A DNA stretch of 14,582 bases from Candidatus Altarchaeales archaeon. Its GTDB lineage: Archaea > Altiarchaeota > Altiarchaeia > IMC4 > QMZM01. Both the position numbers and the translations under genes were made by a program. Positions 1-6,667 of the stretch are shown here, in pieces (position 1 is the stretch's first letter; each line of letters begins with the position of its first letter). The notes under the pieces were generated by a model, which ran no database searches, was not told the origin of the DNA, and saw only the letters and a program-made list of their open reading frames with translations. Location: the NCBI GenBank assembly GCA_003663045.1, contig QMZG01000012.1, positions 1-14,582 on the forward strand, read 5' to 3'.

Positions 1-36
1 CCAATAAAGCTCATATCAAAAGAATTATTACTTCAT

Positions 37-167
37 GCTGGGGTGGCCAAGCCCGGTTAGGCAGTCGGCTGCAGACAGCCTTTAGAAAAGGCGCGAAAAC
101 AGGGTATTTCGTATCCCCCGCCTGCGGCGGAGACCGACCAACGGGAGTTCAAATCTCCCCCCCAGCT
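37..167 (+). tRNA. tRNA-Cys (anticodon GCA) with 58-nt intron
   Basis: The acceptor arms GCTGGGG (37-43) and CCCCAGC (160-166) pair perfectly. The D arm is GCC/GGC (46-48, 60-62), the anticodon stem is GTCGG (64-68) with CCGAC (134-138), and the T arm is GGGAG/CTCCC around TTCAAAT. The loop reads CT-GCA-G, giving a GCA anticodon at 71-73. Base 73 is T (167), the known cysteine identity base, and the D-to-anticodon segment resembles known archaeal tRNA-Cys. An intron of 58 nt (75-132) sits between positions 37 and 38. Loop bases CTGC (69-72) pair with GCGG (127-130), leaving 3-nt bulges AG^A on both sides, which is the substrate geometry of the archaeal splicing endonuclease. The mature length is 73 nt and CCA is not encoded. 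Confidence 0.93.
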
Positions 168-226
168 TTTTAAACCTTTATTAAGGCTTTTTATTGGCTC
201 TTTCTTAATGAATAGTTGTGGTATGT

Positions 227-745
227 ATGGATTTACTTTCAAAGATCCTAAATTTACTTAGACTCCAGAGAATTGATTTGAAATTAATATTTGGATTTAT
301 ATTAGGATTTATATTATTCATAATTTTTATTATTTTGGTTAGTGGTCTTTTAGTATTTTCCGTCGATAAATTTAGAGAGGAGAGTCTTGAGCACGTATTT
401 TTCTTAATAACGGCGTCCTTTACACTTGCTGGTTTGACTTCTTTAGGAGGGATTGTAAGTAATGCTAAAGAAAATAGAAAGCTTAAATTGAACTTTTTGA
501 ACATAGGCATTATATTTTTGATTTCCGGGTTATCCTTTGTATATTTTATAGCAGTTGCATTTTATAGTTTTAGTGGAGCAGATATTAACGCTCTTTTGAT
601 TACCATAAAAGCAACAGATTTTGTACGCATTGGTGCATATCTCTATATATTTGGGATTGTTGTATTTGTTTCAGGTACTTTTTACTTCTTAAAAGTCTTG
701 ATAGACTATAGATCAGAAATATGCAGACAATTAAAAATAAAATAA
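227..745 (+). CDS. Small four-helix membrane protein, unknown function
   Basis: This 172-residue protein is not recognised as a named family. Four hydrophobic segments are visible at about residues 19-44, 55-77, 89-113 and 133-157. They are separated by a charged loop (NAKENRKLK, near 79-87) and followed by a basic tail ending QLKIK. There is no signal peptidase or lipobox motif. I prefer the ATG at 227 over the GTG at 218 because ATG is the commoner start and the extra residues (MVC) add nothing. A T-rich stretch at 187-197 (CTTTTTATTGG) could be its TATA element, which would leave a very short leader. It stands alone between the tRNA-Cys and a minus-strand lipoprotein. The codon use is A/T-biased like the rest of the window. 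Confidence 0.7.
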   Translation: MDLLSKILNLLRLQRIDLKLIFGFILGFILFIIFIILVSGLLVFSVDKFREESLEHVFFLITASFTLAGLTSLGGIVSNAKENRKLKLNFLNIGIIFLISGLSFVYFIAVAFYSFSGADINALLITIKATDFVRIGAYLYIFGIVVFVSGTFYFLKVLIDYRSEICRQLKIK

Positions 746-750
746 AAGTT

Positions 751-897
751 CTAACTCAATAGATCATCAAAAACCTCAGCCATCTCTTTGTATTGATCCT
801 TAAAGCAATAATTCACACCTGAGTATATGCTAATGTAAATTATTATCAGGACGAAAATTAATACTGCCCAGATTAGGATTCATTCCAATTCTAACAA
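751..897 (-). pseudogene. Small membrane-protein ORF with in-frame TGA
   Basis: A frame on the minus strand stays open from 879 down to a TAG at 751-753. It encodes about 42 residues: a strongly hydrophobic helix (ILIWAVLIFVLIIIYISIY) followed by a charged tail ending EMAEVFDDLLS. It has no ATG, and a TGA at 880-882 comes immediately before it. Upstream of the TGA the same frame reads L-L-E-L-E from a TTG at 895-897. A single TGG-to-TGA change would therefore explain a broken small membrane protein beginning LLELEW. It follows the lipoprotein stop (891-893) with overlap, as a coupled downstream gene would. It could instead start at a rare ATC/ATT codon. No selenocysteine context was recognised. 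Confidence 0.4.
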
Positions 898-1301
898 TTC
901 TTACAATAAGCTTCACATTCGATTCTTAGCTTTTCACAAGAGCCACTATCAAATGATTTATAGAAGCTAAAGGGTTCTTCTGCATTGGGGTATATTCCCG
1001 ACCAACCAAAATCTTTCCTATCAGTGTCTATAAGCTTATCTCCAACATAATATTTACACATGACATAGGGGCTACGAGCTTCTTTATTTCCTTCGTTTTT
1101 AACCAAACCTTTGATATCAACAGAGCAGAAACTACTCCAAATGGATCGTTTTTCTTGTTTATCAATTGTCAAATCCTTAATTGAAAGCTTGGGTTTGGAT
1201 CCCATACCTATACAGGCACTGGATAATAACAACAAAAATAGAACCGCAACAATTAGACCTCTGTGGATATTGTCCTCAAGATGGTTTGTTGTATTTTTCA
1301 T
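891..1301 (-). CDS. Cys-rich lipoprotein, FxLYD-like domain
   Basis: This predicted secreted and lipid-anchored protein has 136 residues. After a polar N-terminus it has a hydrophobic helix (residues 15-28) ending in the lipobox-like LSSAC, with the lipid-modified Cys at 30. The mature part has a beta-rich pattern (V-D-I-K-G-L-V-K-N-E-G-N, then KYYVGDKLIDTD) like the FxLYD domains found in many archaeal cell-surface lipoproteins. Five further cysteines cluster towards the end (SGSC, IEC, AYC, KNC), which suggests disulfides outside the cell. A GAGGT motif lies about 12 bases upstream of the ATG. The family assignment rests on pattern only, and no partner is evident. A small membrane ORF overlaps its 3' end in the same direction. 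Confidence 0.7.
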   Translation of the reverse strand: MKNTTNHLEDNIHRGLIVAVLFLLLLSSACIGMGSKPKLSIKDLTIDKQEKRSIWSSFCSVDIKGLVKNEGNKEARSPYVMCKYYVGDKLIDTDRKDFGWSGIYPNAEEPFSFYKSFDSGSCEKLRIECEAYCKNC

Positions 1302-1621
1302 CTCTTCTCAACCTCATAAAGCCTCACATTGCCCTCTCGTCATTAATAATTCAGTAAGCAAAACATAAAAGTCCTATAAACTAATCTACTCTGGAAAAAG
1401 ATTCATGGAGATTTTTTAGATTCTAATTTGATTACCTCTAACGCCCTTTTAGTTCCTTTCACTCATTAATCAGAAATAAAGCAGAAAAATCCTCTATCAA
1501 AAACCATTCGTCTCCTGTATCCAGATATTTGCCCAGATCCCGGAGCACCATTTAGCTATCTCAATCAAACCTATAATCAGGTTGTCCACCTTTATGTTCC
1601 TTCCTCAAGTTTGACAAATTT
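1302..1621. other. 320-base stretch with only decayed coding
   Basis: No intact gene of usual size was found on either strand. The promoter side of the minus-strand lipoprotein occupies the low end, with a TTTATAG-like element near 1370-1378. The high end contains the frameshifted small ORF listed separately (1459-1589). Bases 1380-1458 show no recognisable feature. Confidence 0.5.
1459..1589 (-). pseudogene. 44-residue ORF split by an apparent one-base frameshift
   Basis: A frame beginning at GTG (1587-1589), preceded by purine-rich GAGGAAGG, reads VDNLIIGLIEIAKW. It then degenerates into a Trp-rich sequence before a stop at 1497. A second frame starting at 1551 reads MVLRDLGKYLDTGDEWFLIE and continues DFSALFLINE to a TGA at 1459-1461. 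Adding one G to TGGTG (near 1545-1549) joins the two into one plausible 44-residue polypeptide (…EIAK-W-VLRDLGKYLD…). This suggests a recent frameshift or a sequencing error in a small gene. I do not recognise the family. It lies 32 bases after the short ORF at 1622-1870 on the same strand. Confidence 0.4.
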
Positions 1622-1870
1622 TTAGGAAAGAAAAGTCACTAACTGACATACTGCGCGGCTAAGCTCCTTTAGTTCTTCAAAGGAGTGATTAAGCCCCTTA
1701 GCATTCAAAACAGCCCGCAGTAAAAGTGGTACGCGGGGAATTCCCCCAGTGGCAATGATTGGGGAATCGTAGGGAAATTTCCTCCTTTTTTTGGTTTCCT
1801 TTTCGCAGATTTCCTCTATACCCTTTGCTATCTTTTCAATATCTATCTCACCACCGATAACAAACGGCAA
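1622..1870 (-). CDS. Short uncharacterised ORF, possibly 5'-truncated
   Basis: The best available start is TTG (1868-1870), giving 82 residues. The frame is open further upstream to a TGA at 1895-1897 but contains no ATG. The product has a charged helix (IDIEKIAKGIEEICEKETKK), then the conserved-looking segment FPYDSPIIATGGIPRVPLLL, then an amphipathic C-terminus. It reads like a real protein, but I cannot place the family. Another frame offers an ATG at 1902-1904 (MNGFLILL…), so a frameshift near the 5' end is possible. It lies 61 bases downstream of UPF0280 on the same strand and may be the decayed last gene of that cluster. Confidence 0.4.
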   Translation of the reverse strand: MPFVIGGEIDIEKIAKGIEEICEKETKKRRKFPYDSPIIATGGIPRVPLLLRAVLNAKGLNHSFEELKELSRAVCQLVTFLS

Positions 1871-1931
1871 CGCGCAGGAGGATAAGAAAGCCGTTCATTA
1901 GTAATTAAGGTAATTACTTTGATATTCAGTA

Positions 1932-2615
1932 TTAAAATGTCCTTATCACCTCTGGAAGTCTACCATACATGCCCATCTTTTCCCCCTTTATGATCAGTAC
2001 ACCGTCGATCCCTTCTATACTTTTTGCTTTTTCAATCCCCTTCTCTATTCCATTCTCACCCTTGACACAATTTCCAATCGCAGTTGCGGAGGCATCTGCC
2101 AATGAGCAGGATTTTGAAATGACCGTGACTGAGTCAGATTCCCCGAGACTTATGGAATGTCCCACTGAACCTGAACTGGTGCAAATCCCCAAAGGGGTTT
2201 CTTCTGGATTTATCCTAAATCCAATCCTTTCTGAGAATTGTGAAGTTCCTGAAAAAATCCCTACAACTCTCTGCTTTGTAACCTTCAAAAAGATATCGCC
2301 ACCATTTTCAACTATCACATCCTTAGAATTCTTCAAAATAAAATTCCCTATTAATTCAGAGAATGTTCCAGCTACGGATGCCATTGGTCCAACCCCTGCC
2401 CTCTTAGCTGAATCCGCCATGAGCTTCACAATTAATGGCGCATCCTTTTCAATGGTTAGCGGCTCATAAGAGGCTAAAAATAATGGATTCCTCCGTATGT
2501 AATTCTCCAGTAGATTGTAATGAAAAATTAATTCCTTCTCTATTCTCTCCTTTAAGTCTTTGTCAGTTAAAACAAAAAGACCAGTTTCTTTGTATCTTAT
2601 CTTGAATTTCTTCAT
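1932..2615 (-). CDS. UPF0280 (COG2122) ApbE-like protein of sulfur assimilation cluster
   Basis: This 227-residue protein is the full family length. Its family motifs are visible: GVGPMASVAGTFSE (74-87), VENGGDIFL (102-110), GICTSSGSVGHS (143-154) and ADASATAIGN (173-182). These resemble ApbE, the flavin transferase fold, but I see no basis to assign that activity. UPF0280 is known to neighbour the DUF39 homocysteine synthase and NIL-ferredoxin genes in methanogens, as it does here. A role in sulfide assimilation or cysteine/homocysteine formation is therefore inferred from context. It begins 20 bases after the ferredoxin stop. A tandem 11-bp duplication in that gap supplies a second GAGGAA as ribosome binding site. 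It is probably cotranscribed from the promoter near 4640. Confidence 0.85.
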   Translation of the reverse strand: MKKFKIRYKETGLFVLTDKDLKERIEKELIFHYNLLENYIRRNPLFLASYEPLTIEKDAPLIVKLMADSAKRAGVGPMASVAGTFSELIGNFILKNSKDVIVENGGDIFLKVTKQRVVGIFSGTSQFSERIGFRINPEETPLGICTSSGSVGHSISLGESDSVTVISKSCSLADASATAIGNCVKGENGIEKGIEKAKSIEGIDGVLIIKGEKMGMYGRLPEVIRTF

Positions 2616-2635
2616 TGCTAATTTTTATTCCTCTT

Positions 2636-3034
2636 TTATTCCTCCTGGATTGATAAAGAACGGAGAGGACACGCCTCTACACAAACCCCGCAGCGAATAC
2701 ATTTCTCCCCATCCACATTTATGCTCCAGTCCTTATTAAAAGAGATGGCACCAGTAGGACACAATGATATACATGCCCCACAATCCACACACCTGCTTAT
2801 ATCATTTGTAATATTTTTCTCTAATCTACTTACCTCTATTCCCTTCTCGATGAGGGTATCCACTATTTTTCTTTGTTGTTCCTCATCACCCAGAATGCTG
2901 ATCACTATGGTTCCTTCATCATAATCCACCTTAGCCCTCAGTATGTTAATCAATACACCCGTTTTGAGAACGGTCTCTGCCAGTATGGGTGAATCAACAA
3001 CATCCGAAGGAAATTTTAACATATATTTGTTCAT
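2636..3034 (-). CDS. NIL-domain ferredoxin, two [4Fe-4S] clusters
   Basis: This 132-residue protein has an N-terminal NIL domain (about 1-75, starting MNKYMLKFPSD) and a C-terminal bacterial-type ferredoxin. The cluster motifs are C82-x2-C85-x2-C88-x3-C92-P and C112-x2-C115-x2-C118-x3-C122-P, enough for two [4Fe-4S] clusters. I chose the ATG at 3032-3034 over the TTG at 3059-3061, because a TTTATAG element at about 3066-3074 would place transcription start near 3045. This is the known partner of the DUF39 homocysteine synthase, thought to supply electrons for sulfur transfer. It sits between that gene (78-base gap) and UPF0280, all in one direction. The possible internal TATA suggests a second promoter. 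Confidence 0.88.
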   Translation of the reverse strand: MNKYMLKFPSDVVDSPILAETVLKTGVLINILRAKVDYDEGTIVISILGDEEQQRKIVDTLIEKGIEVSRLEKNITNDISRCVDCGACISLCPTGAISFNKDWSINVDGEKCIRCGVCVEACPLRSLSIQEE

Positions 3035-3112
3035 TCTAATCCCTGATGTATGTAAAATCAATTCTCTATAAATTTAATCCTGTTGGAATTCTGTACTGTA
3101 GTGACTTTTGAA

Positions 3113-4600
3113 TTATCTCCTCCTCAACGCCTTGTTAATATCTGCCAGTGTTATTATCCCCACTACATTATTTTCTTCATCCACTATTGGTGTGGAATTA
3201 ACCTGATATTTGTCCAACCTTCTTGCCACAACATCCAGATATTCATCCTTCTTTGATGTGATAACCTTCTTGGTCATAATATTTTCTAATTTTTTCTCAT
3301 GCCTTGCAAGTGCTTTGGTAATGTCCCACGAGGTGACTATGCCTACCAGTTTATCTTTTTTATCCACAATGGGGATCTGATCTATCCCATGCTCTACCAG
3401 TAACTCCGAAACCGTTATAATGGAATCCCTTGGATGAGCTACAATAACATTCTTGGTCATAACATCCTCTACAAATGGAACCTCTTCTCTCAGTTTCATG
3501 GTCTTCAGTTCTGTATCTCTCGGCAGGGATTGTATGGGTTTTGTAAGGAAAAATTCTTTATCCAGTATTAATTCCTTCAATCTTTCCATAATCTCTATCG
3601 AAATTTTTACACTGGATAATGGACTGGTTTTTACCTTTTTTCCATCTATCTCAACCCTACCGGAGAAGAGTTCTTCATAGCTAACCTCCTTAACTATTGG
3701 TTTTTCCCTTCTTGGAACCCCATAGTCAAGGATACTTACCTTTATTTCATTATTCCTAACTGCGGTATTCCTGGCAATATCCTCATTTAGAATGGGGATG
3801 GGAATTCCAATCCCCACGAAGAGCGATGTTCCGTAGCCGGGGATAGTTGCCCCACTTAAAAATCTATCCGACATCTCCTTTAGATTCCCTTTGACGCATA
3901 TACTACCAAATCCATTCTTTGGATCGTGCTGTGTTCCCTCTCCTACGACAAAGCCCTTTGCACCACCCAAAAATATTCTGGTTCCAAAGCCAATTGTTCT
4001 GTACTCCGGATCATTAACCAGTGGGCTTATCTCTCCCGTTCCAGCAAAGTTTATATTTCTTCTATTTGAAAGCAATGTTCCCATGTAGGTATGAAGCACG
4101 GTATCGGTAGAATTTATAGCAGCGTTATACCTCTGAGTGCTATTCCTTGGATTAAATAGAATGGCCTGATTTAGGTCATCTATTGTTAGAGTAGTTTCCA
4201 CCCTCGTTCTGGGATAACAATCCGTTCCATAAGACTCAGCCCTGAGGCATATCTCCCTTCCAGCTACCAGGTCTTCTATTACATGACCTCCCCCATATTC
4301 AAAGCCCTTATCTTCACTGATCTGCGTGGCCCCTATATAAGCATCTACCGCAGCTAAGCCAGTGTATGCCTCTACCTCATTTAACCATAGCTTAGTCATC
4401 TTTATGGGTGGATCGGAGTGACCAAAATTAAGAAAAGCTCCGGAGGAGCACATTGCCCCAAACGTTCCCGTTGTTACTATATCAACCTCCTCAGCTGCCC
4501 TCCGAGGGTTTTCTTCAAATAACTCCGGCATTTCATCTGCCCTTACAATTACCACCTCTCCATTCTTGATCCTCCTGTTGATCTCCTCTATGGTTTTCAT
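3113..4600 (-). CDS. Homocysteine biosynthesis protein, DUF39 plus CBS pair
   Basis: In methanogens this family makes homocysteine from aspartate semialdehyde and sulfide without the usual O-acyl-homoserine route. The 495-residue protein has a DUF39 domain over about 1-350, beginning with the family segment VDIVTTGTFGAMCSSGAFLNFG (C51 within it). It also has C118 and C128 (SYGTDCYPRTR) and the Gly-rich IFLGGAKGFVVGEGTQHDP (210-227). C51 and C128 correspond in spacing to the two conserved cysteines implicated in persulfide chemistry in this family. Two CBS modules follow (about 378-433, starting DVMTKNV, and 439-493, starting ENIMTKKV) and probably bind an adenosyl ligand. A TATA box on the minus strand (4636-4643) lies about 36 bases before the ATG, with no Shine-Dalgarno sequence. 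It is the first gene of the cluster. Confidence 0.92.
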   Translation of the reverse strand: MKTIEEINRRIKNGEVVIVRADEMPELFEENPRRAAEEVDIVTTGTFGAMCSSGAFLNFGHSDPPIKMTKLWLNEVEAYTGLAAVDAYIGATQISEDKGFEYGGGHVIEDLVAGREICLRAESYGTDCYPRTRVETTLTIDDLNQAILFNPRNSTQRYNAAINSTDTVLHTYMGTLLSNRRNINFAGTGEISPLVNDPEYRTIGFGTRIFLGGAKGFVVGEGTQHDPKNGFGSICVKGNLKEMSDRFLSGATIPGYGTSLFVGIGIPIPILNEDIARNTAVRNNEIKVSILDYGVPRREKPIVKEVSYEELFSGRVEIDGKKVKTSPLSSVKISIEIMERLKELILDKEFFLTKPIQSLPRDTELKTMKLREEVPFVEDVMTKNVIVAHPRDSIITVSELLVEHGIDQIPIVDKKDKLVGIVTSWDITKALARHEKKLENIMTKKVITSKKDEYLDVVARRLDKYQVNSTPIVDEENNVVGIITLADINKALRRR

Positions 4601-4709
4601 TTTATTCTAATTAGGTTAATTATATGACATATTCATATATAAATACTTTAATCTTCAAATTATGCATATTAACATAATTTTTATAGCATGAATTCTATAG
4701 TATTATGAG
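4601..4709. promoter_or_regulatory. Divergent promoter with two inverted repeats
   Basis: This 109-base AT-rich region separates the homocysteine synthase gene (leftward) from the HTH-CBS regulator (rightward). Inverted repeat 1 is TATATGA (4621-4627) / TCATATA (4633-4639) with a 5-base spacer. It abuts and overlaps the leftward TATA box (4636-4643). Inverted repeat 2 is AAATTATG (4657-4664) / CATAATTT (4673-4680) with an 8-base spacer, a perfect 24-base dyad just before the rightward TATA box (TTTTTATAG, 4678-4686). A weaker dyad TATAG/CTATA lies at 4682-4699. Operator function for the adjacent regulator is inferred. Confidence 0.7.
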
Positions 4710-5270
4710 ATGCAACTTCCCAACCTAGATGATATATGCAGGTTGAGAAAGAAATTTGGCATTACGCAGACAGAATTAGCAAAAAAAGCCGGAGTTAGTC
4801 AGTCATTAATTGCTAGAGTAGAGGCCGGTAGTGTAGACCCTCGATATTCTAAGGTAGTAAAGATCTTCAAGGCACTGGAGGATATCAGGGGTAAAGGAAT
4901 CACTGCTGGAGAGATAATGACAAAGAATGTGGTGGGTGTGCAAGTAGAAGATCCTCTGGGAAAAGCCACCAATAAAATGAGAAGATATAACGTCTCACAG
5001 ATGCCGGTCTTTGATAAAAAGAAACCTGTTGGATCTATTTCTGAGGGGGTAATCCTAGATCAGATTTCTAAGGGGGTAGATATTCACAGTATCTCAAAGA
5101 AAAAGGTTGGGGAATTCATGGAGGATCCATTTCCATCAGTTAATCCTAAAACTACACTAAGTACGATATCTGTGCTCCTGGAAAATAATAAGGCTGTCTT
5201 GTTAGTGGAGAAGGGGAAGATTAAAGGAATTGTTACCAATGCGGATTTATTGAAGGTGGTTCGTAGTTAA
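4710..5270 (+). CDS. HTH (XRE-type) transcription regulator with CBS pair
   Basis: This 186-residue archaeal regulator has a helix-turn-helix of the Cro/C1 type at about 10-50 (TQTELAKKAGVSQSLIARVE, the turn at AGVS). Two CBS modules follow: 66-122 (AGEIMTKNVVGV … QMPVFDKKKPVGSIS) and 134-184 (GEFMEDPFPSV … GIVTNADL). CBS pairs usually bind AMP, ATP or S-adenosylmethionine, so it is likely a ligand-controlled DNA-binding protein. The start is ATG 4710, about 28 bases after the TATA box, so the transcript is leaderless or nearly so. It faces the homocysteine synthase gene, which carries its own CBS pair. Control of that cluster plus autoregulation is the simplest reading. The aconitase-family gene follows with its own promoter. 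Confidence 0.88.
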   Translation: MQLPNLDDICRLRKKFGITQTELAKKAGVSQSLIARVEAGSVDPRYSKVVKIFKALEDIRGKGITAGEIMTKNVVGVQVEDPLGKATNKMRRYNVSQMPVFDKKKPVGSISEGVILDQISKGVDIHSISKKKVGEFMEDPFPSVNPKTTLSTISVLLENNKAVLLVEKGKIKGIVTNADLLKVVRS

Positions 5271-5295
5271 CATTTTAATAATTTTTCCTTTCGTC

Positions 5296-5351
5296 AGATA
5301 TAGTAGATATAGTATAATTTATCTAATATTATATCATTGAATCGGGAGAAA
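5296..5351 (+). promoter_or_regulatory. Promoter with tandem 9-bp repeat before the aconitase-family gene
   Basis: AGATATAGT occurs twice without a gap at 5296-5304 and 5305-5313. It is followed directly by a TATA-like TATAATTTAT (5313-5322). Transcription would then start near 5340, downstream of the TTG at 5337, which favours the ATG at 5352. GGGAG lies at 5343-5347. The repeat spacing is just under one helical turn, as expected for adjacent protein-binding half-sites. The binding protein is unknown. Confidence 0.5.
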
Positions 5352-6605
5352 ATGGGAAAGACAATCTCTGAAAAGATTTTGAGCGAGCACTCTGGGAAGG
5401 ATGTCTATGCGGGGGATATAGTAATAGCCGATGTAGATTTTGCCATGGGACAGGATGGGACAACTCCGCTGGCGATAAATGCATTCAATGAGATGAATGC
5501 TGGAGATGTCTTTGATGGGGGAAAAATTGCCTTTGTTATTGATCATTCGGCACCAAGCCCAAATGAATCCATTTCTAACTTACACAGGATGATGAGGGAA
5601 TTTGCGAGGGAAAAGGGAATAAGATTCTTTTATGACATTGGTTGCGGTGTATGCCATCAATTAATGATGGAGAGACATGTTGCTCCGGGAGATCTCGTTG
5701 TTGGAGCGGATTCACATACATGCACTTATGGCGCTTTAGGAGCATTTGCCACTGGGGTTGGGAGTACCGACATAGCTGCAGTTTTCGCTTCCGGGAAATT
5801 GTGGTTCAAGGTTCCCGAGACAATTAAATTTATAATAGATGGAAAATTACCTAGGGGTGTGTATTCTAAAGATATAATTCTCCACATAATTGGAAAGGTA
5901 ACTGCCGACGGAGCAACATATATGTCCACAGAATTCTCTGGAGATGTTGTTAAGAACCTGAGTGTAGAAGCGAGGATGACCATGTGCAATATGGCGGTTG
6001 AGATGGGTGCCAAGACCGGTTTAATAGAGCCCGATGAAAAAACCCTGGAATGGATGAAAAAAAACTCAAAAAGAAAATCTCGGATTGTGGAAAATGATGA
6101 GGATGCAGAATTTTCCAAAATCTTAGAATATGATATCTCTGATTTAGAGCCCCAGATCGCTAAGCCCCATAGGGTAGATAATGTCTGTGATATCTCGAAA
6201 GTTCTTGGAACTGGGATTGATGAAGCCTATTTAGGAACGTGCACCAATGGCAGATTTGAGGACCTAAGAATTGCCGCAGAGATTTTGAAGAATAGAAAGA
6301 TAGATAAGGGGGTAAGATTCATAGTTGCTCCGGCGTCAAGAGAGGTTTATTTGAAGGCCATGGACACCGGGATAATACAGACCTTAGTGAGGTCGGGTGC
6401 AGCTATCGTAACTCCGGGATGTGGTCCATGTGTAGGAACCCATAATGGAATCCCAGCCGATGAAGAAAATGTGGTCTCCACGGCAAATAGAAACTTTAAG
6501 GGCAGAATGGGAAACAGCAATGCATTTATCTATTTGGCATCACCAGCAACGGTAGCAGCATCCGCAATAACTGGGGAAATTTCAGATCCCAGAGAATTTA
6601 TTTAG
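5352..6605 (+). CDS. Aconitase-family dehydratase large subunit (LeuC/HacA type)
   Basis: This protein hydrates and dehydrates isopropylmalate, methylmalate or homoaconitate-type acids in leucine/isoleucine, lysine or coenzyme B-related pathways. It has 417 residues, typical for the archaeal large subunit. Visible motifs are GQDGTTPLA (33-41), DHSAPSP (64-70), GADSHTCTYGALGAF (118-132), YLGTCTNGR (293-301) and TPGCGPCVGTH (354-364). C297, C357 and C360 are the three [4Fe-4S] ligands. The sequence is close in layout to the Methanocaldococcus LeuC/HacA proteins. Substrate choice in this family is set mainly by a loop of the small subunit, which is not in this window, so leuC and hacA cannot be told apart. 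It is a single gene with its own promoter. Confidence 0.9.
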   Translation: MGKTISEKILSEHSGKDVYAGDIVIADVDFAMGQDGTTPLAINAFNEMNAGDVFDGGKIAFVIDHSAPSPNESISNLHRMMREFAREKGIRFFYDIGCGVCHQLMMERHVAPGDLVVGADSHTCTYGALGAFATGVGSTDIAAVFASGKLWFKVPETIKFIIDGKLPRGVYSKDIILHIIGKVTADGATYMSTEFSGDVVKNLSVEARMTMCNMAVEMGAKTGLIEPDEKTLEWMKKNSKRKSRIVENDEDAEFSKILEYDISDLEPQIAKPHRVDNVCDISKVLGTGIDEAYLGTCTNGRFEDLRIAAEILKNRKIDKGVRFIVAPASREVYLKAMDTGIIQTLVRSGAAIVTPGCGPCVGTHNGIPADEENVVSTANRNFKGRMGNSNAFIYLASPATVAASAITGEISDPREFI

Positions 6606-6667
6606 TATTTTTATTATTTTTATACATTTAGTTTTTATAGAAAAATAATATCTAATAAGGTGGAACA

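Noticed and set aside
37..167. tRNA-Ser or tRNA-Leu with a long variable arm instead of an intron
   Set aside because: Only the intron model gives a full anticodon stem (GTCGG/CCGAC), a 7-base loop and the Cys-specific U73.
751..897. Selenoprotein reading of the in-frame TGA
   Set aside because: No SECIS-like structure or catalytic context was recognised, and Trp fits the position better.
5337..5351. TTG start for the aconitase-family protein at 5337
   Set aside because: The TATA box position predicts transcription beginning near 5340, and the family N-terminus fits the ATG at 5352.
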